Positions 52,156 to 60,832 of a stretch of DNA of 64,000 nt are shown in pieces. Position numbers and translations under genes: made by a program. The notes below the pieces were generated by a model. It was not told where the DNA came from, searched no databases, and saw only the letters and a list, made by a program, of their open reading frames with translations. This DNA comes from Cupriavidus sp. IDO. Its GTDB lineage: Bacteria > Pseudomonadota > Gammaproteobacteria > Burkholderiales > Burkholderiaceae. Location of the stretch: positions 1 through 64,000 of the forward strand of contig NZ_JWMA01000201.1 of the NCBI RefSeq assembly GCF_000812465.1. Direction: 5' to 3'. Position 1 is the stretch's first letter, and each line of letters opens with the position of its first letter.

Positions 52156-53184
52156 TCAGGCTGCCGCGGCAACCGGGCGGCCGATCAGCGGGTAGCCGGG
52201 ATCGTTGTAGCCAGGGGTGGAGGCGTGGCCGGGCGTGACCAGCTGGTCGACCATGGCCTCCTCCTCGGGCGAGATCGCCGCGCCCAGCGCGCCGAAGTAG
52301 TCCTCGAACTGCGCCAGCGTGCGTGGCCCGGCGATCACCGAACTGATGATGGGGTTGGCCAGCACCCAGGCGGTGGCAAACTGGCCCGGCGTCAGGCCGC
52401 GCGCTTCGGCATGCGTCTTGAGCTGCTGCGCGATCACCAGCGATGCCTCGCGGAACTCGGTCTCCATGATGCGGCGGTCGGCCCGCCCTGCCCGCGAGCC
52501 TTGCTCCGGCGCCTGCCCCGGCAGGTACTTGCCGGTCAGCACGCCGCGCGCCACCGGGCTGTAGGGAACCACGCCCAGGCCATAGTGCTGGCAGGCGGGC
52601 AGGATCTCGACCTCCGGCATGCGGTTCAGCAGGTTGTAATACGGCTGACATGCGACCGGCCGCGGCACGCCGAGCTGGTCGCACAGCCGCGCGATCTCGG
52701 CAATGCGCCAGCCGCGGAAGTTCGACACGGCCCAGTAGCGGATCTTGCCGGCACGCACCAGGTCGCCCATGGCGCGCACGGCCTCCTCCAGGTTCTCGCC
52801 AGGAAAATCGCGATGCAGGTAGAGGATGTCGAGGTAGTCCGTCGCGAGCCGGTGCAGGCTGGCCTCGACCTCGCGCAGGATCCACACGCGCGAATAGTGC
52901 GAGTGGTTCGGCGCAGCCTGCATCGGGTTGCCGAGCTTGGTGGCCAGCACCCAGTCGTGGCGGTCGCTGGTCAGCAGCCGGCCCACCATCTGCTCGGACG
53001 CGCCCTTGCTGTAGACGTCGGCCGTGTCGATGAAATTGACGCCATGGTCGCGCGCGCTGGCGACGATGCGCGCGGCCTCGGCCTCGTCGGTCTGGTCGGC
53101 AAACATCATGGTGCCAAGGCACAGCGCGGAAACCTTCAGGTTGCTGGCGCCGAGGCGGCGGTAGGGCATGGTGATATCGGGCAT
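52156..53184 (-). CDS. Aldo/keto reductase
   Basis: This is a 342-residue NADPH-dependent (alpha/beta)8 oxidoreductase. The catalytic tetrad is intact: D53 and Y58 (DTADVYSKG), K83 (LATKLGNP) and H124 (ILYLHRDFP). It is close to the YajO/Tas-like and potassium-channel-beta-like group that reduces diverse aldehydes and ketones. The ATG at 53184 has AGGAATCC upstream. It is monocistronic and oriented away from the polyene cluster. Confidence 0.9.
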   Translation of the reverse strand: MPDITMPYRRLGASNLKVSALCLGTMMFADQTDEAEAARIVASARDHGVNFIDTADVYSKGASEQMVGRLLTSDRHDWVLATKLGNPMQAAPNHSHYSRVWILREVEASLHRLATDYLDILYLHRDFPGENLEEAVRAMGDLVRAGKIRYWAVSNFRGWRIAEIARLCDQLGVPRPVACQPYYNLLNRMPEVEILPACQHYGLGVVPYSPVARGVLTGKYLPGQAPEQGSRAGRADRRIMETEFREASLVIAQQLKTHAEARGLTPGQFATAWVLANPIISSVIAGPRTLAQFEDYFGALGAAISPEEEAMVDQLVTPGHASTPGYNDPGYPLIGRPVAAAA

Positions 53185-53659
53185 GGCGGATTCCTGGAAA
53201 GCCTGGGGATGAGCGAAGGATGACGGAGTGAATGCGGATGACTGCCGTTCCGCATTTTGCCGTGCCTTGCGCCGGCTTGCAGGCGATGGCCGGGGCCAAA
53301 TGTCTGCCATTTCAATTAGCGGAGCGAATTGGCCGATATTTCCGCGAATGAATAAACGCATTCCGAAGCAAAATCCCTGTAAAACCACCCGCGCCGGCGG
53401 ATTCCCGGATTCGATTTACCCCTTTCGGGGGATGCTCTCCGGACTCGACGCGATCGAAGTGATTGCATTGTGATATCCGCATTTTCGCCACACCATGAAC
53501 ATTTCTGACATTCTGCCAGCGGCGATTTGGGTAAAATGGCGCCCGCATTAATTCCAGTCCCTCTGCCAAAATCATGAATCGCCACGCCCGTCTTCTCGCC
53601 TTCCACTGCCCGCGCGGCATGTCGACGGCTATCGGGCATTTCGCACGGAGCGCGGCCGG
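53185..53659. other. Upstream region of the polyene-type cluster
   Basis: This 475-bp, comparatively AT-rich region lies between the divergent aldo/keto reductase and ketosynthase-like genes. It must contain the main promoter of the long biosynthetic operon. I cannot name a specific site, and no gene is supported. Confidence 0.5.
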
Positions 53660-54445
53660 ATGCATGTAACCGGCGGCAGTGCAGTGCCTGTCCGCGAGCG
53701 CGGGCAAGACGTGGCGGCAACCTTCGGCATTCGCGCATGGTCGGCCTGGGGCGGCGACCTGCACGACCCGGACGCCTGGCGCGCGTGGGGCACCGCGCCC
53801 GGGCTGCTGACGCAGGCCGAAGCGCCGGCCCTGCCCGAAATGGCGCCGATGCTGCGCCGGCGCGTGCCCTTGCTGGGGCGCGTGGCGCTGGCCTCGGCCT
53901 ATGGCTGTCCGCCGGGATGTGAAGGGATTCCGGTCGTGTTCGCCTCCCGCCATGGCGATACCGGCCGTCTGCTGGAGATGCTGAAGGATCTCGCCGCCGG
54001 CGAAGCACTGTCACCCACCGCCTTCGGGCTGTCCGTGCACAACGCCACCGGCGCGCTTCGCTCGATCGACCGTGCCGACCCGGCCAACCTGCAGGCCCTG
54101 TCCGCGGGGCGCGATACGGTGGAAATGGCCGTGCTGGAAGCCTGCAGCCTGCTGGCCGACGGCGCGCCGGAAGTGCTGCTGGTCTATTACGAAGCCCCGC
54201 TCGCCCAGCCCTACCAGCCGTTTGCCGACGAGCCGGGCTGCCTGCACAGCTGGTGCTGGCGGATCGGCCAGCCGCGCGAGGGCGAGCCGGCATTCAGCCT
54301 TGCCCTTGCCGGCAGCGCTGCAGAGGCCGGGGTTGCCCCGCAGCTTCCGCACGGGCTCGATGTCCTGCGGTTCGTGCTGGCGGGCGATGCCGAGCTGACC
54401 CATGCCGGCGAAAACGCAACCTGGCGCTGGCGGCGCCATGGTTGA
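53660..54445 (+). CDS. Beta-ketoacyl synthase-like protein (chain-length-factor type)
   Basis: This 261-residue protein corresponds to the short N-terminal ketosynthase-like domain found at the start of aryl polyene clusters. Recognisable blocks are RVALASAYGCPPGC, FASRHGDTGRLLEMLKDLA, SPTAFGLSVHNATGALRSI and VEMAVLEACSLLADG. It lacks a full thiolase active site, so it probably partners an elongating ketosynthase. GGAG lies about 13 nt upstream of the ATG. It is the first gene of a tightly packed operon. Confidence 0.82.
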   Translation: MHVTGGSAVPVRERGQDVAATFGIRAWSAWGGDLHDPDAWRAWGTAPGLLTQAEAPALPEMAPMLRRRVPLLGRVALASAYGCPPGCEGIPVVFASRHGDTGRLLEMLKDLAAGEALSPTAFGLSVHNATGALRSIDRADPANLQALSAGRDTVEMAVLEACSLLADGAPEVLLVYYEAPLAQPYQPFADEPGCLHSWCWRIGQPREGEPAFSLALAGSAAEAGVAPQLPHGLDVLRFVLAGDAELTHAGENATWRWRRHG

Positions 54446-55214
54446 GCGGCTCGATCGCGCCTGGCGGGTGTGTGCAACGGGGCTCTGTTTTTCCGGGTTC
54501 GGCCTGGGCGGACTGGTGCTCCGGGTGCTGGTATTCCCGGTGCTTGCCTTGTTGCCATGGAGCAATGCACGGCGCCAGCGGATCTGCAAGGATCTGATCC
54601 ACCACGCGTTCCGGCTGTTCCTCTGGCTGATGCGCAGTGTCGGGGTGATCCGCTACGAGGTGCGCAACGGCGACCGGCTGCGCCGCGAGGGGCAGCTGAT
54701 CGTCGCCAACCATCCGTCGCTGATCGACGTGGTGTTCCTGATTGCGCTGGCGCGCCGGGCGGACTGCGTGGTCAAGGCGGGACTGGCGCGCAACCCGTTC
54801 ACGCGCGGGCCGGTGCTGGCGACCGGCTATGTGCAGAACGATTCCGGCGCGGCCATGGTGGAGGGATGCATTGCCTCCCTGCGCGCCGGCAACAACCTCG
54901 TGATTTTTCCCGAGGGCACGCGCACGGCGCCTGACGGGCAGCTGCGGCTGCAGCGGGGCGCCGCCAACATCGCCGTGCGCGGCGGCTTTGCGCTGACGCC
55001 GGTGGTGATCTGCTGCGAGCCGCCCACGCTGCGCAAGGGCGACAAGTGGTACCGCGTGCCGGTTCGCCGGCCGCGCTATGTCATCGATGTGCGGGAAGAC
55101 ATCGACGTCGGTCAGCTGGTTAGCCCCGGCGTCGACGACGCCATGGCGGTGCGCCAGGTCACGCAGGCACTGACCGAGTTTTTTACCAGGGAGATAGGCC
55201 GTGAAGGCGCTTGA
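54438..55214 (+). CDS. Lysophospholipid acyltransferase-like (PlsC family)
   Basis: This 258-residue membrane-bound acyltransferase has an N-terminal helix (GLVLRVLVFPVLALL), the HX4D catalytic motif NHPSLID and the phosphate-binding motif FPEGTRT. In polyene clusters such enzymes are thought to attach the acyl chain to a glycerol-lipid head group. It starts 8 bp inside the preceding gene; the earlier ATG at 54402 is possible. It overlaps the first ACP gene. Confidence 0.85.
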   Translation: MVERLDRAWRVCATGLCFSGFGLGGLVLRVLVFPVLALLPWSNARRQRICKDLIHHAFRLFLWLMRSVGVIRYEVRNGDRLRREGQLIVANHPSLIDVVFLIALARRADCVVKAGLARNPFTRGPVLATGYVQNDSGAAMVEGCIASLRAGNNLVIFPEGTRTAPDGQLRLQRGAANIAVRGGFALTPVVICCEPPTLRKGDKWYRVPVRRPRYVIDVREDIDVGQLVSPGVDDAMAVRQVTQALTEFFTREIGREGA

Positions 55215-55473
55215 GCAAGAAATCAAAGAACTGATCATCTCGTCGCTGTCGCTGGAGGATGTGGCGACGGGCGATATCGATACCAACGCGCCACTGTTCG
55301 TCGAAGGGCTGGGCCTCGATTCGATCGACGCCCTCGAGCTCGGCCTGGCACTGCAAAAGCGCTACGGCGTATCCATGAGCGGGGACAAGGAAGAGATCCG
55401 CGCTCGCTTCGCGAGCGTCAGCACGCTGGCGGCCTTCGTGGCCTCGCAGCGTTCCGAGCAGGCGCCGGCCTGA
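55201..55473 (+). CDS. Acyl carrier protein 1
   Basis: This 90-residue carrier protein has the phosphopantetheine serine in LGLDSIDALELG. It carries the growing polyene chain as a thioester. It starts at a GTG preceded by AGGGAGATAGG and overlaps the acyltransferase stop by 14 bp. The C-terminal tail is Ala/Ser/Gln-rich. Confidence 0.9.
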   Translation: MKALEQEIKELIISSLSLEDVATGDIDTNAPLFVEGLGLDSIDALELGLALQKRYGVSMSGDKEEIRARFASVSTLAAFVASQRSEQAPA

Positions 55474-55544
55474 TTTGCTGTCTCTCGCTGTCTCTTTATC
55501 CTCTTCCAACCACCCTGATCCCCTTCAAGCTGGTAGGCATGGTC

Positions 55545-55808
55545 ATGACCCAAGACGAAATCTTTGCGCGCGTGTCGGCAGTCCTGCAAGACTCCTTTGA
55601 AATCGACGCCGAACGTATCCGGCCCGAAGCACGCCTCTACGAGGACCTCGACATCGACAGCATCGATGCCGTGGACCTGCTCGTGAAGCTCAAGCCGATG
55701 CTCGACAAGCCGCTCAGGCCCGAGCAGTTCAAGTCCGTACGCACGATCCAAGACGTGGTGCAGGCGCTGGCCCTGCTGATCGACTCCGATTCGCCCGCCA
55801 CGGCCTGA
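55545..55808 (+). CDS. Acyl carrier protein 2
   Basis: This 87-residue carrier protein has the phosphopantetheine serine in LDIDSIDAVDLLVKL. Two different ACPs are usual in aryl polyene clusters, perhaps one for the starter unit and one for extension. The ATG at 55545 fits the GGTAGG site better than the ATG at 55539. It sits 71 bp after ACP 1. Confidence 0.9.
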   Translation: MTQDEIFARVSAVLQDSFEIDAERIRPEARLYEDLDIDSIDAVDLLVKLKPMLDKPLRPEQFKSVRTIQDVVQALALLIDSDSPATA

Positions 55809-55812
55809 GCGC

Positions 55813-56379
55813 ATGGCCTGGCGTAAATGGAGCCTGGGCGTACTGACCCTGTGCTACCCGGTGGCAGTCTATGTCGGGCTGCAATACTGGCCGCCGCGCG
55901 TGATAGCGCTGCTGCTGGTGGCGCTCACGGCGCTGCGCCTGGGCGCCAGTCGCCATCCCGGCCAGCCGGGCTGGCGCGCGCTGGCGCTGGTGGCCGGGCT
56001 GGTGGCGCTGGCGGGGCTGGTCTCGGACCAGGCCATGCCGCTCAAGCTCTATCCCGCGCTGGTCAACGGCGCCCTGCTCGCCGTGTTCGGCTGGAGCCTG
56101 TGGCATCCGCCCAGCGTGGTCGAGCGCCTGGCGCGGCTGCGCGAGCCCGACCTGCCCGCCTCCGGCGTGGCCTACACGCGCAAGGTCACCGCAGCCTGGT
56201 GCGTCTTCTTCTGCTTCAACGGCGCCATGGCCATTCTCACCGCCTGCTTTGCCAGCGATCAGGTCTGGGCGCTCTATAACGGCGCCATTGCCTACGTGCT
56301 GATCGGCTCGATGTTCGCGGGCGAATGGCTCGTACGCCGGCGCGTCATGACTCAGAAGGCAGGGAGCCGCCATGAGTGA
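55813..56379 (+). CDS. COG4648-type cluster membrane protein
   Basis: This 188-residue protein has five or six hydrophobic segments (VLTLCYPVAVYVGL, VIALLLVALTALRLG, LVAGLVALAGLVSD, AAWCVFFCFNGAMAILT, AIAYVLIGSMFAGEWLV). It is the conserved membrane protein that accompanies the AMP ligase in these clusters. No reaction is known. Its start is 4 bp after ACP 2 and its end overlaps the ligase start by 8 bp. Confidence 0.8.
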   Translation: MAWRKWSLGVLTLCYPVAVYVGLQYWPPRVIALLLVALTALRLGASRHPGQPGWRALALVAGLVALAGLVSDQAMPLKLYPALVNGALLAVFGWSLWHPPSVVERLARLREPDLPASGVAYTRKVTAAWCVFFCFNGAMAILTACFASDQVWALYNGAIAYVLIGSMFAGEWLVRRRVMTQKAGSRHE

Positions 56380-58045
56380 GTGGCTTGGTGTCAGTGGCGC
56401 GATGGCGGCGCTGTCGCAGTCGCGCGCTCCGGAAGCGGCGCGGTTCCTGGCACGCGCCACGGCGTGGCGGCGGGCGTTCGCCGCGGCCGAGGGCCGGCGC
56501 TGGGCCATCCAGATCGCTTCCACCGCCGAGTTTGCCGCGGCGATCTTCGGCGCCTGGCACGCGGGCAAGCACGTCGTGCTGCCTGCCGACACCCGGCCGG
56601 AGACGCTGCTGGCACTGCGCGAGCACGCCGATGGCTGGGCCGGTGAACTGCCGCAGGGGCTGCAGGCACCGGACTGCGCGGACGCCGCGGCCGACTGGCC
56701 TGCACTGTCGCCGGACGCGGCAACGCTCACCCTGTTCACCTCCGGCTCGACCGGAGCGCCCGAAGCCATCGACAAGCGCCTGGCGCAGCTGGAAGCCGAA
56801 GTCGGCGCGCTGGAAGCGGCCTTCGGCCCGCGCCTGCCGCGATCCGCACGGCTGCTGACCACCGTTTCGCACCAGCACATCTACGGCCTGCTGTTCTGCG
56901 TGCTGTGGCCGCTTGCGGCCGGGCGCGCGATGCCGGGCGCGCGGCTGGAATTCCATGAGGAAGTGGTTGCCGCCTGCGGGGATACGCCGGTGGTGCTGGT
57001 CAGCAGCCCGGCGCACCTGCGCCGCATGCCGGAAGCGCTGGACTGGGCCGCGGCGCGAGCTGTCGTTTGCGCGGTGTTTTCTTCGGGCGGCCCGCTGCCG
57101 CCGGCAGCAGCGGATGACGCCCTGCGCCACCTCGGACAGTCGCCGATCGAAGTGTTCGGCAGCTCCGAAACCGGCGGCATTGCCTGGCGGCAGCGCGCGC
57201 ACCAGCAGGACCGCTGGACCGCCCTGCCCGGCGTCGCATGGCGCCTGCAGGATGGCTTTCTGGCCGTGCGCTCGGCGCACCTGCCGGCAGACGACTGGCA
57301 CGTCTGCGCGGATCGCGCACTGCCGGACGGTGAACACGGCTTCGTGCTGGCCGGGCGAGCCGATCGCGTGGTCAAGATCGAGGAAAAGCGCGTGTCGCTG
57401 ACGCGCGTCGAGCAGGCGCTGATGGCGTCGCCGCTGGTGCAGGACGCACGCGTGGTGCTGGTGGAACTGGACGTCGGCACGCGCATCGCGGCGGCGGTGG
57501 TTCCCGCCGGGCCGGGTGCTGCAATGCTGGCGGCCAGCGGCCGCGCGGCGCTGATTGCGGCACTGCGGGCCGGCCTGGCCGACGCCGTGGATCCGCTGGG
57601 GCTGCCGCGGCGCTGGCATTTTGCCGATGCGCTGCCGTGCAATGCCCAGGGCAAGACCACCGAGGCCATGCTGCGCGACCTGTTCCGCCAGACCCTGCCC
57701 CGCGTGGTCTGGCTGGACGGCAACGCGCTGACTGCCAATGCCGAGTTGCTGATCGGCGAGCACCTCGCGGTGTTCGACGGTCATTTCCCCGGCACCCCGA
57801 TCGTCCCGGGCGTGGCGCAGATCGACTGGGTCATGTCGCTGGCACCGCAGCGCCTGCCCATACCGCCGCGCGAGCGCTTCGTGCGGCTGGACGTGCTCAA
57901 GTTCCAGGGCGTGATCCGGCCCGGCAGCACAGTCCAGCTCGCGCTGGAATGGCTGCCCGAGAAGCAGGCGCTGGGCTTTCGCCTGACCTCCGCCGCCGGC
58001 CCGCATGCCAGCGGCCGCATCGTATTCCGGAGTGACGATGCCTGA
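56372..58045 (+). CDS. AMP-dependent acyl ligase fused to a hotdog dehydratase
   Basis: This is a 557-residue fusion. The N-terminal 440 residues form an adenylate-forming ligase, with the P-loop LFTSGSTGAPEAIDK near residue 125 and the linker motif GRADRVVKIEEKRVS. It would activate an aromatic acid such as 4-hydroxybenzoate. The C-terminal 105 residues are a FabZ/ApeI-like hotdog domain with FDGHFPGTPIVPGVAQ near residue 470, which dehydrates 3-hydroxyacyl-ACP. The starter-loading and chain-dehydrating steps are thus joined in one polypeptide. Confidence 0.88.
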   Translation: MSEWLGVSGAMAALSQSRAPEAARFLARATAWRRAFAAAEGRRWAIQIASTAEFAAAIFGAWHAGKHVVLPADTRPETLLALREHADGWAGELPQGLQAPDCADAAADWPALSPDAATLTLFTSGSTGAPEAIDKRLAQLEAEVGALEAAFGPRLPRSARLLTTVSHQHIYGLLFCVLWPLAAGRAMPGARLEFHEEVVAACGDTPVVLVSSPAHLRRMPEALDWAAARAVVCAVFSSGGPLPPAAADDALRHLGQSPIEVFGSSETGGIAWRQRAHQQDRWTALPGVAWRLQDGFLAVRSAHLPADDWHVCADRALPDGEHGFVLAGRADRVVKIEEKRVSLTRVEQALMASPLVQDARVVLVELDVGTRIAAAVVPAGPGAAMLAASGRAALIAALRAGLADAVDPLGLPRRWHFADALPCNAQGKTTEAMLRDLFRQTLPRVVWLDGNALTANAELLIGEHLAVFDGHFPGTPIVPGVAQIDWVMSLAPQRLPIPPRERFVRLDVLKFQGVIRPGSTVQLALEWLPEKQALGFRLTSAAGPHASGRIVFRSDDA

Positions 58046-58787
58046 TACCAACTTCAAGCCGGTCGTGCTGGTGCCGGTCTACGACCACGAGCACGCGATC
58101 GGCGCCATGGTCTTGGCCATTCTGGCGCACCCGGTTGCATGCCTGCTGGTCGACGACGGCAGCAAGCCGTCATGCGCGGCCGTGCTGCGCGACATCGCCG
58201 CCCGCCATCCGGACCGCATCAGCCTGGTCAGGCTCAAGCAGAACCGGGGCAAGGGCGGCGCGGTGATGGCCGGCTTCGAGGCGGCCTGGCAACGCGGCTA
58301 CACCCACGCCCTGCAGATCGATGCGGACGGGCAGCACGATGCCGGTTGCATCCCGGATTTCCTGGCACTCGCACGGCAAGACCCCACGGCCATGATCTGC
58401 GGGCATCCGGTCTACGACGCCTCCGTGCCCCGGGCCCGGCTTATCGGCCGCTACCTGACGCACGTCTGGGTCTGGGTCCATACGCTGTCCTTTGCGGTGC
58501 GCGACTCGATGTGCGGCCTGCGCGTCTACCCGCTGGCGAAAGTGGTGCCGCTGACGCGCGAAGAGCGGATCGGCCCGCGCATGGAGTTCGACATCGAGGT
58601 CCTGGTGCACCTGGTCTGGCGCGGCGTGCGCATCGTCAATATCGCCACGCCCGTCACCTATCCGTCGGACGGCGTCTCGCATTTCCGGGTCTGGCGCGAC
58701 AACCTGCGCATCTCGTGGATGCACACGCGGCTGTTTTTCGGCATGGTCCGCCGCCTGCCAATGCTGATGGGACGCAAGCTGACATGA
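58038..58787 (+). CDS. Glycosyltransferase family 2
   Basis: This 249-residue GT-A fold enzyme has PVVLVPVYDHEHAI, the nucleotide-sugar acid LLVDDGS, and the metal motif QIDADGQHD. It is close to dolichyl-phosphate-mannose-synthase-like transferases, but without membrane anchors. It overlaps the ligase by 8 bp (ATG at 58038) and may glycosylate the polyene lipid carrier. Confidence 0.88.
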   Translation: MPDTNFKPVVLVPVYDHEHAIGAMVLAILAHPVACLLVDDGSKPSCAAVLRDIAARHPDRISLVRLKQNRGKGGAVMAGFEAAWQRGYTHALQIDADGQHDAGCIPDFLALARQDPTAMICGHPVYDASVPRARLIGRYLTHVWVWVHTLSFAVRDSMCGLRVYPLAKVVPLTREERIGPRMEFDIEVLVHLVWRGVRIVNIATPVTYPSDGVSHFRVWRDNLRISWMHTRLFFGMVRRLPMLMGRKLT

Positions 58788-59758
58788 GCACCACGACACC
58801 GCGCGAAACCCTGCCCGCCGACCCGCCGGGCCGCCACTGGAGCCGCATCGGCGAAGCCACCTGCGTGTGGGGCGTGTGGTGCCTGTACGGGCTCTACCGC
58901 GTGTTCGGGCGGCCGGTCTTCCGCGCCGTGCTGTATCCGGTCGTCACTTATTACTGGCTGATGCACGGCGCCGCGCGACGTGCGTCGCTGGATTACCTGC
59001 GCCGCGTGCAGCCGGCAGCGGGCGCCGCGCCGGGCGCGCGCCACACGCTGCGGCACCTGTTCTCGTTCGCCGACACGCTGCTGGACAAGCTGCTTGCGAT
59101 CGGCGGGCGCTATGCGTTTGGCAACGTCAGGCGCGAAGGCGCGGAAGTGATGCTGCGCCAGATCGAAAGCGGCCGCGGCGGCATCATCGTCACCGCGCAT
59201 ATGGGCTGCCTGGAGTTGTGCCGCGTGCTGGCCAAACATCGCGCCGGCCTGCGGCTGACGGTGCTGGTGCACACGGCGCATGCGCAGCGATTCAATCGCA
59301 TCCTTGGTCGGCTGGATCCGCAATCGACGTTGCAGCTCTATCAGGTGGACGAGATTTCGCCCGCCACCGCGCAGGAGCTGGCGGACAAGGTCCGTGCCGG
59401 CGAATTCGTCGCCATTGCCGGGGACCGCGCCCCGGCCCACGGCGGCCGCGCCGTCAGCGTGCCGTTCCTGGGCGCGCCGGCCCGCTTTCCGGTGGGGCCT
59501 TACGTGCTGGCGGCGCTGATGGAATGCCCGCTGTTCGCCATGGGCTGCATCCGCCACGGCGACGGCCATCTGCTGCGCTTCACGGAGCTGGCCCGTGAAG
59601 TGAAACTGCCGCGCGGCAGCCGCGAGCAGGCCCTTACCGGCTATGCCACCTCGTATGCAAACTGGCTGGCCGAGCTGCTGGTGATGTCGCCCTATGACTG
59701 GTTCAACTTCTACGATTTCTGGGCAGCTCCTGACGCCCAGCCCGGACGCGGACGCTGA
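58784..59758 (+). CDS. LpxL/HtrB-like acyltransferase
   Basis: This 324-residue membrane-associated lysophospholipid/lauroyl-type acyltransferase has the HX4E catalytic motif in TAHMGCLELCR and the block VAIAGDRAPAHGGRAVSVPFLG. Relatives add secondary acyl chains to lipid A. In this cluster it likely transfers the polyene acyl group to a lipid. It starts by ATGA overlap with the glycosyltransferase. Confidence 0.87.
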   Translation: MSTTTPRETLPADPPGRHWSRIGEATCVWGVWCLYGLYRVFGRPVFRAVLYPVVTYYWLMHGAARRASLDYLRRVQPAAGAAPGARHTLRHLFSFADTLLDKLLAIGGRYAFGNVRREGAEVMLRQIESGRGGIIVTAHMGCLELCRVLAKHRAGLRLTVLVHTAHAQRFNRILGRLDPQSTLQLYQVDEISPATAQELADKVRAGEFVAIAGDRAPAHGGRAVSVPFLGAPARFPVGPYVLAALMECPLFAMGCIRHGDGHLLRFTELAREVKLPRGSREQALTGYATSYANWLAELLVMSPYDWFNFYDFWAAPDAQPGRGR

Positions 59759-59786
59759 TGCGCCGTCTTCGATTTCCCGAGTGCCC

Positions 59787-60203
59787 ATGTCCCAAGACTT
59801 CAGCCACGAGATCACCCTGAGCCCGGCCTTCCACGACCTCGATCCGATGGACGTGGTCTGGCACGGCAACTATGTCCGCTACCTGGAGCAGGCGCGCTGC
59901 GCCCTGCTGGCGCGCTTCGGCTACGACTATCCGGCCATGCGCGATTCGGGCTATGCCTGGCCGGTGGTGGACCTGCGGCTCAAGTATGTGCGGCCGCTGG
60001 TGTACGGCCAGTCGGTCACCATCCGCGCGAGTATCGTGGAGTGGGAACACCGGCTGAAGATCGACTACCTGCTGCGCGACACCGCCACCGGAGAGCGCCT
60101 GACCAAGGCCTATTCGGTGCAGGTTGCCGTCGACATGCGCAGCGGGGAGATGTGCTACGAATGCCCGCCCGTGCTGTGGGAACGACTTGGGGTAAAGCCA
60201 TGA
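59787..60203 (+). CDS. YbgC/FadM-type acyl-CoA thioesterase
   Basis: This 138-residue hotdog thioesterase has the catalytic-Asp region DLDPMDVVWHGNYVRYLEQAR. It could release a product or recycle misprimed ACP. The ATG at 59787 was chosen; a GTG at 59781 is equally placed. It lies 28 bp after the acyltransferase and overlaps LolA by ATGA. Confidence 0.88.
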   Translation: MSQDFSHEITLSPAFHDLDPMDVVWHGNYVRYLEQARCALLARFGYDYPAMRDSGYAWPVVDLRLKYVRPLVYGQSVTIRASIVEWEHRLKIDYLLRDTATGERLTKAYSVQVAVDMRSGEMCYECPPVLWERLGVKP

Positions 60204-60832
60204 CGGGCCGCCGCACTGTACTGATGGCCGCACTGGCGGCATTGACGGTGTGCGGGCTGGGCGCAGTCCCCGCCCGCGCCGCGGACCTGCTGGGTGCTGT
60301 TTCCGCGCGCCTGGCCGATGCGCCGGTGATCCGCGGCCGCTTCGAGCAGCGGCGCCAGCTCGCGGGCTTCGCCAGTCCGCTGGTGTCGCGCGGCGATTTC
60401 CTGCTGGCGCGCGAGCGCGGGCTGGTGTGGACCACGCGCGAGCCCATCGCCTCCAGCTTGCTGGTGACGCCCGCGCAGATCGTCATGTGCGGCGCCGACG
60501 GCCAGGTGCAGCAACGGCTGCAGGCCGACGCCCAGCCGGCCATGCGGGTGGTGAGCGAATCGGTCATCGCCGTGCTGCGCGGAGACCTGGCCGCGCTGTC
60601 GGCACGCTTTGCCGTCGCCGGCAGGCTGGCTGGCAAGGACGGCTGGACCCTCACCCTCACCCCGACCGATGCCGGCATGCGCCGCGCCTTCGCGCGTATC
60701 GAACTGGCCGGCGACCGCTTCGTGCGCCATGTGCGGCTGGAAGAGGTCAGCGGCGACACCACGCAGATCCGCATGATCGATCCTGCCGCCGAGCCGCAAC
60801 TCACCGCCACGGAGGCGCAGCGCTTTGACTGA
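60200..60832 (+). CDS. LolA-like outer membrane lipid carrier
   Basis: This is a 210-residue periplasmic protein with a Sec signal ending near ARA-ADLLG and a LolA-type half-barrel (VIRGRFEQRRQLAGFASPL, GLVWTTREPIASSLL). Cluster-specific LolA homologs probably shuttle the polyene lipid to the outer membrane, not lipoproteins. It overlaps the thioesterase by 4 bp and the MMPL gene by 8 bp. Confidence 0.87.
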   Translation: MTGRRTVLMAALAALTVCGLGAVPARAADLLGAVSARLADAPVIRGRFEQRRQLAGFASPLVSRGDFLLARERGLVWTTREPIASSLLVTPAQIVMCGADGQVQQRLQADAQPAMRVVSESVIAVLRGDLAALSARFAVAGRLAGKDGWTLTLTPTDAGMRRAFARIELAGDRFVRHVRLEEVSGDTTQIRMIDPAAEPQLTATEAQRFD

